Under the pieces are notes generated by a model. That model saw nothing but the letters and a program-made list of their open reading frames with translations. It was not told where the DNA came from and made no database searches. Positions 16,262-28,251 of a stretch of 34,948 nucleotides of DNA are shown here, piece by piece; position 1 is the stretch's first letter; the number at the start of each line of letters is the position of its first letter. The DNA comes from Rhodoblastus sp. (GTDB taxonomy: Bacteria; Pseudomonadota; Alphaproteobacteria; Rhizobiales; Beijerinckiaceae): positions 1 through 34,948 of the forward strand of contig JAGRKN010000153.1 of the NCBI GenBank assembly GCA_020442275.1, given 5' to 3'. The position numbers were made by a program, and so were the translations under genes.

Positions 16262-17286
16262 CGGGCGAGCGCGCACCGACATTGTCCGTCCGCGATCTGC
16301 GCGTGGAATTTCCGGCAGCCGAGCGTGGCGCGACCGTAAAAGCGGTCGACGGCGTGTCCTTCGATATTTTCAAGGGCGAAACCTTCGGGCTGATCGGCGA
16401 ATCCGGTTCGGGCAAGACGACGATCGGCCGCGCGGTCGTGCATCTGGTCGAGCCGACCGCCGGCACGATCCTGCATGACGGCGTCGATCCGGCGAGACTG
16501 TCGTCGCGCGAATTTCGCGCGGCGCGGCGCGCCTGGCAGATCGTGTTCCAGGATCCGAACGCCGCGCTCAATCCGCGCAGCACGATCCTGACTTCCGTCA
16601 TGGAGCCGCTCGCCGTCTCGGGCGTGGGCTCCGCCGAAGAGCGACGTCGCGCCGCGCTGCAGGCGCTCGCGCGCGTCGGTCTGCCGGAAGAAATCGGCGC
16701 GCGCTATCCGCATCAATTGTCGGGCGGGCAGAAGCAGCGCGTCGTCATCGCGCGCACGCTGACCCTTAAACCCGAACTCATCGTCTGCGACGAGGTGGTG
16801 GCCGCGCTCGACATGTCCATTCGCGGCGACGTGCTGAACCTGTTCGCGGAATTGCAGCGCGAGCTCGGTCTCACCTATCTCTTCATCACGCACGACCTGT
16901 CCGTCGTGTCGCATATCAGCGATCGCATCGCGGTCGCCTATCTCGGACGGCTCGTCGAACTCGGACCGGCGGAAGCCGTGACGGAGAACGCGATCCATCC
17001 CTATACGCGCGCGCTTCTATCGGCGGAGCCCGCGCCTCTGCCGTCGCACATGCGGACAGGCAAGCGCATCCTGCTCGAAGGCGAGATTCCGAGCCCGATC
17101 AATCCGCCGTCCGGCTGCCATTTCCGGACGCGCTGCGGCCATGCCGTCGACCTGTGCGCGCAACGCGCGCCCGAGTGGCGTGAGATTGTTCGAGGTCATT
17201 GGGCAGCGTGCCATTTCGCGGAACAATTCTGTAGCGAGGAAAACGTAGCCGGCGAGAAAGCCGGCGCGACATTGTTGGGAGGGTGA
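16258..17286 (+). CDS. Peptide-type ABC importer ATPase (DppF/OppF family)
   Basis: This 342-residue protein is the second ATPase of the importer. It has Walker A GESGSGKT near residue 47, signature LSGGQKQR near 153 and a Walker B that reads LIVCDEVVAALDMSIRG near 175. Most relatives have DEPVSALD there, so the proline after the catalytic glutamate is replaced by valine; the Glu itself is kept. The oligo_HPY tail is present (HPYTRALL, GCHFRTRC). ATG 16258 overlaps the preceding stop. It should form the heterodimeric ATPase with the upstream protein. The last 20 or so residues are a non-conserved tail. Confidence 0.9.
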   Translation: MTGERAPTLSVRDLRVEFPAAERGATVKAVDGVSFDIFKGETFGLIGESGSGKTTIGRAVVHLVEPTAGTILHDGVDPARLSSREFRAARRAWQIVFQDPNAALNPRSTILTSVMEPLAVSGVGSAEERRRAALQALARVGLPEEIGARYPHQLSGGQKQRVVIARTLTLKPELIVCDEVVAALDMSIRGDVLNLFAELQRELGLTYLFITHDLSVVSHISDRIAVAYLGRLVELGPAEAVTENAIHPYTRALLSAEPAPLPSHMRTGKRILLEGEIPSPINPPSGCHFRTRCGHAVDLCAQRAPEWREIVRGHWAACHFAEQFCSEENVAGEKAGATLLGG

Positions 17287-17287
17287 C

Positions 17288-18847
17288 ATGGGATACGATG
17301 ACAAATTCGCTCGACTGAGCCGGCGCGAGGCGATGGCGCTGGCAAGCGCTGCTGGCGCGGCGGCGCTGATCAATTCGCCCGCCTTTGCGCAGGGTACGCC
17401 GAAAAAGGGCGGCGTTCTCAAGGTTTCGGCCAACGCCAATCCGTCGAGCCTCGATCCGCAGACCGGTGGCGCAGGCTCCGACCACACGATGCTGTTTCCC
17501 ATGTACGACACGCTCGTCGAATGGGACTACGAGACGCTGAAGCCGAAGCCGGGTCTCGCCGAATCCTGGTCCTTCACCGATCCGCAGACGCTCGTGATGA
17601 ACATTCGGTCGGGCGTGACCTTCCACGACGGCACGCCGCTCGACGCGGAGGCGGTGAAATTCAATCTCGACCGCGCCAAGACCGAGCAACGCTCCAACAT
17701 CAAGGCGGATCTGGCGACCGTCGCCTCGGTCGCGACGACCGGCCCGCAGCAGGTGACGCTGAAGCTGTCTCAGCCCGACGCCGCGCTGCCCGGTATTCTC
17801 TCCGACCGCGCGGGCATGATGATCTCGCCGACCGCCGTGAAGGCGAGCGGCAATATCGACCGCAAGCCGGTCGGCGCGGGCGCCTATCAATTCGTGAGCT
17901 GGACGGACAACGAGAAGATCGTCATCAAGCGCTATGACAAGTACTGGCGCGCGAACGAGCGGCATCTCGACGGAATCGAATTCGCGATCATTCCGGAGCT
18001 CGCGACTGGCGTGCGCTCCGTGATCGCCGGCCAGAACCACGTGGCCTATTCGCTGCCGGCGCGTCAGAAGGCGGTGCTGAAGCGGGCGTCCAACATCAAC
18101 CAGGCGAGCGGGCCGACGGTCTACTGCCAGCAGATCTATTTCAACTGGGGCAGGCCGCCGTTCGACGACATTCGCGTGCGCAAGGCGATCAACCACGCGG
18201 TCGATCGCGCGACTTTCGTGAAGGCGACGCTCGACGGCGTCGGCGAGCCGGCGTTCATGAACCTGCCGTCCTCGCACTGGGCGTATGACGCGGAGGTTGC
18301 AAAGCTCTATCCGCACGATCCCGACAAGGCGCGCGCGCTCCTGAAGGAAGCCAACATTCCGCAAGGCTTCGAGCTCGACCTGATCGGCTATACCGATCAG
18401 GATTCGATCCGCCGCGAGGAAATCCTGATCGAACAATTCGCCAAGGTCGGGCTGAAGGCGAAATTCACCAATGGTTCGATCGCCGAAATGAGCGCCGCCT
18501 TTTTCGGCAAGGACAAGAAAGGCGCGGGCCTGCTGTCGGCCTGGACCGGACGGCCGGACCCCAGCCTGACCTACACGCTGCTCTATTCGAAGAATTCGTA
18601 CTTCAACGCGGCGCGGGCGGATGTGCCGGCCGGCCTGCCCGAGGCGCTGGCGGCGACACGCGCGAGCGAGAATATCGACGCGCGCAAGAAAGCTTTCGCG
18701 ACGGTGCAGCGCATCGTCATGGAGAATGCGCTTGCCTGCCCGCTCGCCTTCCAGTTCGAGCTCGACGCTCTGTCGCCGAAGGTCAAGGGGTTCAAGCCGA
18801 ACCTGCTCGGCAAGCCGAAATACGAAGGCGTCTGGCTCGAGAGCTGA
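17288..18847 (+). CDS. ABC importer substrate-binding protein, family 5 (SBP_bac_5), Tat signal
   Basis: This 519-residue periplasmic binding protein captures the substrate. The N-terminus has a twin-arginine signal (LSRREAMALASAAGAAALI) with a likely cleavage site after FAQ or AFA. The family 5 core then follows: LDPQTGG near the start, LAESWSFTDPQTLVMNIRSGVTFHDGTPLDAEAVKFN in adjoining blocks and FDDIRVRKAINHAVDR in the middle. GGGAGGG sits before ATG 17288, one base after the ATPase stop. Family 5 proteins bind peptides, nickel, opines, sugars or organic acids, so the ligand cannot be named. The CoA-transferase and CoA-ligase neighbours favour a carboxylic acid or acylated compound, which is inference. 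Confidence 0.92.
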   Translation: MGYDDKFARLSRREAMALASAAGAAALINSPAFAQGTPKKGGVLKVSANANPSSLDPQTGGAGSDHTMLFPMYDTLVEWDYETLKPKPGLAESWSFTDPQTLVMNIRSGVTFHDGTPLDAEAVKFNLDRAKTEQRSNIKADLATVASVATTGPQQVTLKLSQPDAALPGILSDRAGMMISPTAVKASGNIDRKPVGAGAYQFVSWTDNEKIVIKRYDKYWRANERHLDGIEFAIIPELATGVRSVIAGQNHVAYSLPARQKAVLKRASNINQASGPTVYCQQIYFNWGRPPFDDIRVRKAINHAVDRATFVKATLDGVGEPAFMNLPSSHWAYDAEVAKLYPHDPDKARALLKEANIPQGFELDLIGYTDQDSIRREEILIEQFAKVGLKAKFTNGSIAEMSAAFFGKDKKGAGLLSAWTGRPDPSLTYTLLYSKNSYFNAARADVPAGLPEALAATRASENIDARKKAFATVQRIVMENALACPLAFQFELDALSPKVKGFKPNLLGKPKYEGVWLES

Positions 18848-18850
18848 ACC

Positions 18851-19807
18851 ATGGCGCAGGGCTCCGCGCTCGCGATGATCGGGCGCCGCCTCCTGCAGGC
18901 GGCGCCCGTCATCGTGCTGGCGACTTTCATCGTCTTCGGCCTTCTGAAATTGTTGCCCGGCGACGTCGCGGTGACGCTCGCCGGCGACAATGCGACCGAC
19001 GAACGCATTGCGGAAATCCGAAGGATCTATGGGCTCGATCGTCCGTTCCTCGTGCAATACGGCGTCTGGCTGTGGAAGGCCGCGCATGGCGATCTTTCAC
19101 AATCGATCCTGTCGGGCGAGCAGGTCGTAACCTCCATCGCGCGCTGCTTTCCGCATACGCTGCTGATCGTCGTTATGGCGCTGGGGCTGGCGCTGCTGAT
19201 CGGCGTGCCGCTCGGCGCCGCCGCCGCCGCGCGCCCCAACGGGCCAGTCGACCGCGCGACGATGACGCTCGCCTCGATCGGCATAGCCGTGCCGAATTTC
19301 TGGCTGGCGATGATCCTCGTCTCGCTGTTCGCGCTTCGCTGGAACATATTTCCTGCCACTGGGGCGACGGCCTTTTCCGTCTCGCCCACTGATGCGATCA
19401 ACCACGCCATCCTGCCGGCGCTCGCGCTGGCCGCCGGCGGAATGGCGGAGGTCGCGCGTCAGGTGCGCGGTTCGCTGCTCGACGTCATGAGCTCGCAATT
19501 CGTGCGCACGCTGCGCGCGAAAGGACTGAAGACATCGACGATCCTGTGGCGGCACGGGCTGAAGAACATCGCGGTCAACCTGCTCACCGTGACCGGTCTC
19601 CTGTTCAATCGCCTGCTCGCCGCGACCGTGGTGGTCGAAGCCGTCTTCGCCATTCCCGGCATGGGCGGACTGATCGTCCATGCCGCGATCCAGCGCGACT
19701 TCACGGTCGTGCAGGGCGTGGTCTTCGCCATGGTGATCGTGGTCATTCTCGTCAATCTCGTCACCGACATGCTGTGCGCGGCGGTCGACCCGAGGATCGG
19801 ACGATGA
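18851..19807 (+). CDS. ABC importer permease (DppB/OppB family)
   Basis: This 318-residue inner-membrane protein has about six transmembrane segments, the first being APVIVLATFIVFGLLKLLPG. The family hallmarks are present: LPGDVA after the first helix, YGLDRPFLVQYGVWL, and the EAA-type cytoplasmic loop GSLLDVMSSQFVRTLRAKGL that contacts the ATPases. It starts 3 bases after the binding-protein stop and ends in an ATGA overlap with the second permease. Length is normal for the family. Confidence 0.92.
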   Translation: MAQGSALAMIGRRLLQAAPVIVLATFIVFGLLKLLPGDVAVTLAGDNATDERIAEIRRIYGLDRPFLVQYGVWLWKAAHGDLSQSILSGEQVVTSIARCFPHTLLIVVMALGLALLIGVPLGAAAAARPNGPVDRATMTLASIGIAVPNFWLAMILVSLFALRWNIFPATGATAFSVSPTDAINHAILPALALAAGGMAEVARQVRGSLLDVMSSQFVRTLRAKGLKTSTILWRHGLKNIAVNLLTVTGLLFNRLLAATVVVEAVFAIPGMGGLIVHAAIQRDFTVVQGVVFAMVIVVILVNLVTDMLCAAVDPRIGR

Positions 19808-20634
19808 GCGGCCTGTTCGCCTTCTTGCGGCGCGATATCAGAGCTGCGCTCGCCATCGCCTATCTTGCGCTGCTGGTTCTTGTCGCCGTCGCGGCGCCCT
19901 GGCTGTCGCCCTATTCGCCGACAGCGCAGAACGTCAACGACATGCTGGCCCAGCCCAGCGCCGCGCATTGGCTCGGTACAGACGATCTCGGCCGCGACAT
20001 ATTGAGCCGGCTGATCCACGGCGCGCCTGCGACGATCTACGCGAGCCTCCTCGCCGTCGGCGTCGCGATCCTGCTCGGCGTGCCGGTCGGACTGGCGGCC
20101 GGCTATTTCGGCGGATGGATCGACGACGTCATTTCGCGCACGATCGACACGCTCCTGTCCTTTCCGGCGATCGTGCTGGCGATCGCGGTCACCGGCGCGC
20201 TCGGCATCGGCCTGACCAACGGCATGATCGCGGTCGGCATCGTCTTCGCGCCGCAGCTCGCGCGCCTCGCACGGGCGCGCACGCTGGTCGTGCGACATGA
20301 GCTCTATGTCGACGCCGCGCGCTGCTTCGGCGCCTCGACGCCGCACATATTGTGGCGTCACGTCCTGCCCAATGCGGTGCAGCCGGTGATCGTGCAGGTG
20401 ACGCTCCTGCTCGCCGCCGCGCTGCTGGCCGAAGCGAGCCTGAGTTTCCTTGGTCTCGGCGTTCAGCCGCCGCATCCGAGCTGGGGCGCGATGCTGGCGC
20501 GCGCCTACCAGGCCATGGATATCGCGCCCGAGCAAATGTATCCGCCCGGCCTCGCCATTCTCTTCACGGCGCTCGCCTTCAATGCGCTCGGCGAGAGCAT
20601 GCGCGTCGCGCTCGATCCGACGCTGAAACGATAG
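19804..20634 (+). CDS. ABC importer permease (DppC/OppC family)
   Basis: This 276-residue inner-membrane protein is the partner permease. It shows the DppC motif HWLGTDDLGRDILSRLIHGA after the first helix, several hydrophobic segments, the EAA loop (HELYVDAARCFGASTPHIL) and the C-terminal SFLGLGVQPPHPSWG block. ATG 19804 overlaps the stop of the first permease; in-frame codons further upstream lie inside the DppB-type gene and are rejected. The acyl-CoA ligase follows after 8 bases. Confidence 0.92.
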   Translation: MSGLFAFLRRDIRAALAIAYLALLVLVAVAAPWLSPYSPTAQNVNDMLAQPSAAHWLGTDDLGRDILSRLIHGAPATIYASLLAVGVAILLGVPVGLAAGYFGGWIDDVISRTIDTLLSFPAIVLAIAVTGALGIGLTNGMIAVGIVFAPQLARLARARTLVVRHELYVDAARCFGASTPHILWRHVLPNAVQPVIVQVTLLLAAALLAEASLSFLGLGVQPPHPSWGAMLARAYQAMDIAPEQMYPPGLAILFTALAFNALGESMRVALDPTLKR

Positions 20635-20642
20635 GAGCAGAC

Positions 20643-22367
20643 ATGACGCCCGATCAGGCATTCGCCGAAATGGTCACGCAGGGCGACATTGCGCTCGACA
20701 AACTCGCCGAATGCGCAAGGCGATGGCCGGACAAGACATTCATTCATTACGGCGAAGACGGCGTGAAACTCACTTTCGCGCAATTCGCCGACATGACGGA
20801 CCGTTTCGCCGGCGGTCTGCTGGCGGCCGGCGTGAAGCCCGGCGAGGCGGTGAGCGTGCTCACGCGCAATTCGCTGGTCAGCGCGCTCGCCATGTTCGGC
20901 ATCTGGCGCGCGGGCTGCCTGTTCGCGCCGATCAACTTCAACTTCAAGGGCCCGCAGCTCTCCTATCAGCTCGCCGACACGAAGCCCGCGGCGCTCGTCA
21001 CCGATCCCTCGTTTGTCGAGATCCTCACCGAGATCGGCGCCGAGGCCTGCCCGCCGCGCCTCGTGATCCATGCGCCGAAATCCGGCGATCACGACCATAC
21101 GGGCGCAACGTTCCCGTCGGCTTTCAACAATGCGGCTCTGCTCGATTTCGGTGCGCTCTGCGCGCACGAGACCAAGGCGCCGCCGGTCTCGCCCGGTCCG
21201 TTCGATCTCGCCAACATCTGCTACACATCCGGCACGACCGGCCCATCCAAGGGCGTGCTGCAGAATTTCCGCTGGATCAACCAGTACACGTTCTTCCTGC
21301 GCGCATTCGCGAGCGAGGATGACGTCATCTATTGCGACCTGCCACTCTATCATGTCGGCGGCGCCTTCGCGCTTCTCGCGCGCGCGGTGTGGCGCGGCAA
21401 TACCGTGGGCCTGTGGGACCGCTTCTCGCCGATGCAATTCTGGGAGCGTATCGCGGAAGTCGGCGCCACCTACGCGATCCTGCTCGACGTGATGACGCCG
21501 TGGCTGCTCGGCGCGCCGCCAAGCGACAAGGATCGCGCCAATACGCTCGCCATGGTGCACATGCAGCCGCTGCCGCCGAACCATCACGAGGTCGCGACGC
21601 GTTTCGGCATCGACTTCGTCACGGCGGGCTTCGGCCAGACGGAATCCGGCAATCCCTTCGTCGGCGTGATCGACGAATTGGGCAACGAGGAAGGCGTTCC
21701 GGCGACCTCGCGCAAGAGCCACTCCAAGGCGGCGATCCGTGCGCTGTGCGAAAAGCTCGGCGTCCTCGTGGTCGACGGCGCGACGAAGCTGCCGACGGGC
21801 TTCATGGGCAAGCCATCGCCGCTGCTCGAAGTCGCGATCCTCGACGAGGACGACAACAGGTGTCCGCCGGGCGTCGTCGGCCAACTCGGCATCCGCCCGC
21901 GCTTTCCGGGTCTGCTGCTGCAGGAATATTTCAAGAAGCCCGAGGCGACGCTGAAGACGTTCCGCAACCTCTGGTTCCACACCGGCGACGCCTGCGCGGA
22001 AATGCCCGACGGCTCGGGCGTCTACCGTTTCGTCGACCGCATGGGCGGCTTTTTCCGCGTCCGCGGCGAGAATGTGTCGTCGTTCGAGGTGGAGGCGCTC
22101 ATCTCGCGCCACCCGAAGGTGCAGGCCACCGCCGCGTTGCCGATCCCCGCTGCGGAAGGATCGGAGGACGACATTGTCGCGTTCGTGCAGCCGGTCGCCG
22201 GCGCGACCCCGAGCGAGGACGAGATCCGCGAGCACGCGCGCGCGGTCATGCCGAAATACATGATCCCGAAGCACATCCGCTTCGTCGAGGCGCTGCCGGT
22301 GACGCCGACCAACAAGGTCGAGAAGTACAAGCTGAAGCAGCAAATCGCGAAAGAGTTGGGATTGTGA
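20643..22367 (+). CDS. AMP-forming acyl-CoA ligase (ANL superfamily, CaiC-like)
   Basis: This 574-residue enzyme activates a carboxylic acid to its CoA thioester through an acyl-adenylate. Key motifs are the P-loop YTSGTTGPSKG near residue 194, the adenylate-binding block GFGQTESG, the hinge region LWFHTGDAC followed by YRFVDRMGGFFRVRGENVSS, and the C-terminal catalytic lysine Lys558. The residue before that lysine is Asn (PVTPTNK), whereas the usual motif is Gly-Lys. AGGAG precedes ATG 20643 after DppC. Being last in the CoA-transferase/ABC operon, it should activate the imported acid. Similarity to carnitine/crotonobetaine CoA ligases is suggestive but does not fix the substrate. Confidence 0.9.
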   Translation: MTPDQAFAEMVTQGDIALDKLAECARRWPDKTFIHYGEDGVKLTFAQFADMTDRFAGGLLAAGVKPGEAVSVLTRNSLVSALAMFGIWRAGCLFAPINFNFKGPQLSYQLADTKPAALVTDPSFVEILTEIGAEACPPRLVIHAPKSGDHDHTGATFPSAFNNAALLDFGALCAHETKAPPVSPGPFDLANICYTSGTTGPSKGVLQNFRWINQYTFFLRAFASEDDVIYCDLPLYHVGGAFALLARAVWRGNTVGLWDRFSPMQFWERIAEVGATYAILLDVMTPWLLGAPPSDKDRANTLAMVHMQPLPPNHHEVATRFGIDFVTAGFGQTESGNPFVGVIDELGNEEGVPATSRKSHSKAAIRALCEKLGVLVVDGATKLPTGFMGKPSPLLEVAILDEDDNRCPPGVVGQLGIRPRFPGLLLQEYFKKPEATLKTFRNLWFHTGDACAEMPDGSGVYRFVDRMGGFFRVRGENVSSFEVEALISRHPKVQATAALPIPAAEGSEDDIVAFVQPVAGATPSEDEIREHARAVMPKYMIPKHIRFVEALPVTPTNKVEKYKLKQQIAKELGL

Positions 22368-22378
22368 GATCGGCGCAC

Positions 22379-22457
22379 GTCATTGCGAGGAGCGAAGCGA
22401 TGAAGCAATCCAGAGTCATGGCGTGGATCTGGATTGCTTCGCTTCGCTCGCAATGAC
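22379..22457. repeat. Dispersed palindromic repeat (REP/RPE-like) between convergent ligase genes
   Basis: The left arm GTCATTGCGAGGAGCGAAGC... (22379-22414) and the right arm ...GCTTCGCTCGCAATGAC (22428-22457) are imperfect inverted copies around a 13-base loop. The CATTGCGAG-AGCGAAGC...AAGCAATCCAGA arms are a widespread intergenic repeat in Rhizobiales genomes, which I recognise from general knowledge. It fills the gap between two converging genes and could act as a bidirectional transcription stop. Confidence 0.85.
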
Positions 22458-22465
22458 AGCTCCGC

Positions 22466-24166
22466 TCACAACAGCTTCGCCAGTTCCTCCTTCTTCACCT
22501 TGCCGGTCGCCGTCATCGGCAATTCGCTGGCGATGCGGATTTCCGGGATCTTGTAGACGGCCATGTTCTGCTTGCACCAGGCGGCGATGTCCTCCGCCTT
22601 CGTGGTCGCGCGCATGGCCTCGTGCACCAGCACGAAGGCGACAGGCACCTGGCCGCGCTCTGCGTCCGGGCGGCCGATAACGCCCGAGCCGACGATGGCC
22701 GGATGCTGGCCAAGCATGGCCTCGATCTCCGCGGGAAAAACGCTCATGCCCTTGACCTTCAGCATTTCCTTGCGGCGGCCGAGGAAGTGAATGAAACCCT
22801 GAGAGTCGATCAGCCCGATGTCGCCGGTATGCAGCCAGCCGTCGCGCAGGCTTTCGACTGTGGCCTCAGGCTTGTTCCAGTAGCTCTTGAGCAGCGAGGG
22901 CGAGCGCACGCAGAGTTCGCCTTCTTGATCGAGCGGCGTCAAAGCGCCTGTCTCGAAATCGCAGATCTTGAACTCGGTGCCGGGCACCGGCAGGCCGACG
23001 AAGATCGGCTGCGATTTCAGGTCGGCGTCGTCGTCCTGCATGCCGGTCGTGAACGTGTCGCAGGTGTGGGTTTCCGTCATGCCCCAGGCCGCCTCGATCA
23101 TGGTCGCGCCGGTGAGCGCGCGCCAGCGCTCGCGATAGGGAATGTTCAGCTTCTTGACGAAGGAGGAGCAACGCACCTGCTCGAGCGAGCGCATGTCGAA
23201 CTCGCCGACGCGCGCGTGTTCCATGACTTCCACGGCATTGTCGACAAGCAGGCTCGCGACCGTGACGCGATAGTGCTGAACAGCGGCCATGAAGGCGACA
23301 GCGTCCCAGCGCGCGAGCAACACGTAAGTCGCGCCGGCGAAAATGGGGAAGATGACGCCCATGTCCTCGCCGGCGATCCAGAACACCGGATAGAAATTGA
23401 TGCCGACATCGTCAGGCGTCAGATCGATGCCGATGTTGCAGGTGGTGGCCGCCGTATAGACCATGTCGCGCTGCGTATGCACGCAGCCCTTCGGCATACC
23501 GGTCGTGCCGCCAGTGTAATTGAGCGCGGCGACGTCATCGAGGCCGACATCGACCTGCGGCGGCTTCGTTGTGACGGCCGCGAGCGCGGGAAGAAAGTCG
23601 ATCGCGCCTTCACATCGCACGACCGGCGCGTCGAGCCCCGCCGGCAGCGGGATCGTTGGCGTCTGCGGCAGCATCGCGCCCATCGACGTGACGAGGATCG
23701 TGTCGATCTGCGTCTTGTCTCGCACCTCCTGCACGAGCGGGAACAGGGTATCCAGCGCGACAATGGTCTTCGCGCCGGTGTCGTTGAGTTCGTAGATCAG
23801 TTCGTGGCCCTTGAAGAGCGGGTTCACGGGCACGTGGATCGCGCCGATCTTCAGAATGCCGAAGAAGGCGATGTGGAACTGCGGGCAATTGGCCATGAAG
23901 ACAGCTACGCAATCGCCCTTGCGCACGCCATTCTCGTGCAGCCAGGCGGCGAAGGCGTCGGACAGGCGATCGAGTTCGCCGAACGTCACCTCGCGGCCAT
24001 AGTAGATCAGCGAGGCCTTGTCCGGCGTGCGCCTCGCATATTCGCGGAGGTAATCGGTCAGCAGGCGCTCGCCGAGCGGATAGACGGGCTCCTGCGGAAT
24101 GGCTTTCGGCCAGTTCCTGCGCCACAGCCCGCGCAGGTTTTCGAGATAGCGGGTTTCCTCGTTCAT
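22466..24166 (-). CDS. AMP-forming long/medium-chain acyl-CoA ligase (ANL superfamily)
   Basis: This 566-residue enzyme forms acyl-CoA thioesters. It has the P-loop YTGGTTGMPKG near residue 217, the block EAAWGMTETHT, DGWLHTGDIGLID, then FLGRRKEMLKVKGMSVFPAEIE. The C-terminal PMTATGKVKKEE holds the catalytic Lys556 in a Pro-x4-Gly-Lys motif, as recognised by Pat-type acetyltransferases. There is no signal peptide or membrane anchor. The gene is divergent from the acyl-CoA carboxylase gene, with 121 bases between the starts, so the two may be co-regulated and its product could feed the carboxylase. Length and motifs are normal; chain-length preference cannot be read. Confidence 0.9.
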   Translation of the reverse strand: MNEETRYLENLRGLWRRNWPKAIPQEPVYPLGERLLTDYLREYARRTPDKASLIYYGREVTFGELDRLSDAFAAWLHENGVRKGDCVAVFMANCPQFHIAFFGILKIGAIHVPVNPLFKGHELIYELNDTGAKTIVALDTLFPLVQEVRDKTQIDTILVTSMGAMLPQTPTIPLPAGLDAPVVRCEGAIDFLPALAAVTTKPPQVDVGLDDVAALNYTGGTTGMPKGCVHTQRDMVYTAATTCNIGIDLTPDDVGINFYPVFWIAGEDMGVIFPIFAGATYVLLARWDAVAFMAAVQHYRVTVASLLVDNAVEVMEHARVGEFDMRSLEQVRCSSFVKKLNIPYRERWRALTGATMIEAAWGMTETHTCDTFTTGMQDDDADLKSQPIFVGLPVPGTEFKICDFETGALTPLDQEGELCVRSPSLLKSYWNKPEATVESLRDGWLHTGDIGLIDSQGFIHFLGRRKEMLKVKGMSVFPAEIEAMLGQHPAIVGSGVIGRPDAERGQVPVAFVLVHEAMRATTKAEDIAAWCKQNMAVYKIPEIRIASELPMTATGKVKKEELAKLL

Positions 24167-24287
24167 CGGGCCTCTCCGGTCGTTTCCTCTTGCGAAAGAC
24201 TAGGCCCACGCATGCGCCAGGTCGACTCGACGCGATCAAAATCAGGGGGCAAAATCGTCCGACACAAAATCGAGAGAAACGCCGCTA

Positions 24288-27590
<3,303 letters not shown>

Positions 27591-27596
27591 AACGAA

Positions 27597-27624
27597 AAAG
27601 CCCGCGGCTCTCGCCGCGGGCTTT
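27597..27624. terminator. Bidirectional terminator between the carboxylase and DUF3597 genes
   Basis: AAAGCCCGCGGC (27597-27608), loop TCTC and GCCGCGGGCTTT (27613-27624) form a perfect 12-bp stem. It begins 7 bases after the carboxylase stop and 23 bases past the end of the convergent DUF3597 gene. Read on the minus strand the stem is followed by a five-T run (GGGCTTTTTCG), so it is a good intrinsic terminator for that gene and a weaker one for the carboxylase. Confidence 0.88.
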
Positions 27625-27646
27625 CCCAATCGTCAGTGACGAATGA

Positions 27647-28024
27647 TCAGTGCTTGCCGATATTGTCCGGCAGCTTGCCGCCGTTGGCGGCGATCATTTC
27701 CATCATCTTCTTGTGCAGCCAGATGTTCATGCTGGCGCTGTCGGACGTGTCGCCGTCGAAGTGCAGTTCCTTGGCGAGTTCCTTGCGCGCCGAGAGGCTG
27801 GAATCGAGGCCGAGCGCCTTCATCATGTCGACGATCGACACGCGCCAGTTGAGCTCCTGATCCTGCTTGTCGACGAGGTCGTCGAGAATGGCGGCGACGT
27901 CGACGGAGCCCGCGGCCGCGATCGGAGCGGCTGGACCAGCGCCCGGGGCGGCCGGCTTCGCTTCCTCGGCGGCAGCCGGCGAAACACCAAAAATCTTGCT
28001 CATGATGGAGCCGAAGAAGCCCAT
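27647..28024 (-). CDS. DUF3597 protein
   Basis: This 125-residue cytoplasmic protein belongs to the DUF3597 family. It has a short N-terminal segment (MGFFGSIMSKIFGV), an alanine/proline-rich linker and a compact helical C-terminal domain with VDVAAILDDLVDK, LNWRVSIVDMMKALGLDSSLSARKELAKEL in adjoining blocks and MNIWLHKKMMEMIAANGGK. The domain is widely conserved but its function is unknown; the LDSSLxARKxLAxEL block is characteristic. ATG 28024 follows CAGGAGTTACAA at good spacing. The gene is monocistronic and followed by a strong terminator. Confidence 0.88.
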   Translation of the reverse strand: MGFFGSIMSKIFGVSPAAAEEAKPAAPGAGPAAPIAAAGSVDVAAILDDLVDKQDQELNWRVSIVDMMKALGLDSSLSARKELAKELHFDGDTSDSASMNIWLHKKMMEMIAANGGKLPDNIGKH

Positions 28025-28161
28025 TTGTAACTCCTGTTTCGATGCCGCCGACGCATCACGCGGCAGCAACAATTGGTCTTTCGAACATCCGGCGAAGGAC
28101 GTCCTTCAAATTCGCTTCCGGCGACCGGGGGCCGAAAGCGCGCCGATGATCGTCGCCACGG

Positions 28162-28182
28162 CTTTTCGTTGCAAGCGAAAAG
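28162..28182. other. Hairpin in the 227-base gap 28025-28251
   Basis: CTTTTCG and CGAAAAG pair around TTGCAAG, and the loop itself contains a TTGCAA palindrome. It lies between the divided ends and starts of the DUF3597 and phosphopantetheinyl transferase genes (both minus strand), 70 bases past the latter's stop. There is no T tract, so it is not a clear terminator. Nothing else is visible in 28025-28251. Confidence 0.35.
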
Positions 28183-28251
28183 TCTCCGACCGCGCCCGCA
28201 GCAATTCCCAATGCGGAAACGCGAACAAGTGCCGAAAGTAACGTTGGCCCA

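Noticed and set aside
17099..19087. A 662-codon minus-strand open frame opposite the binding protein, and similar ones at 12981-15029, 20505-22343 and 25674-27281
   Set aside because: All lie opposite well-supported genes, show Arg/Asp/His-rich shadow composition and have no recognisable domain.
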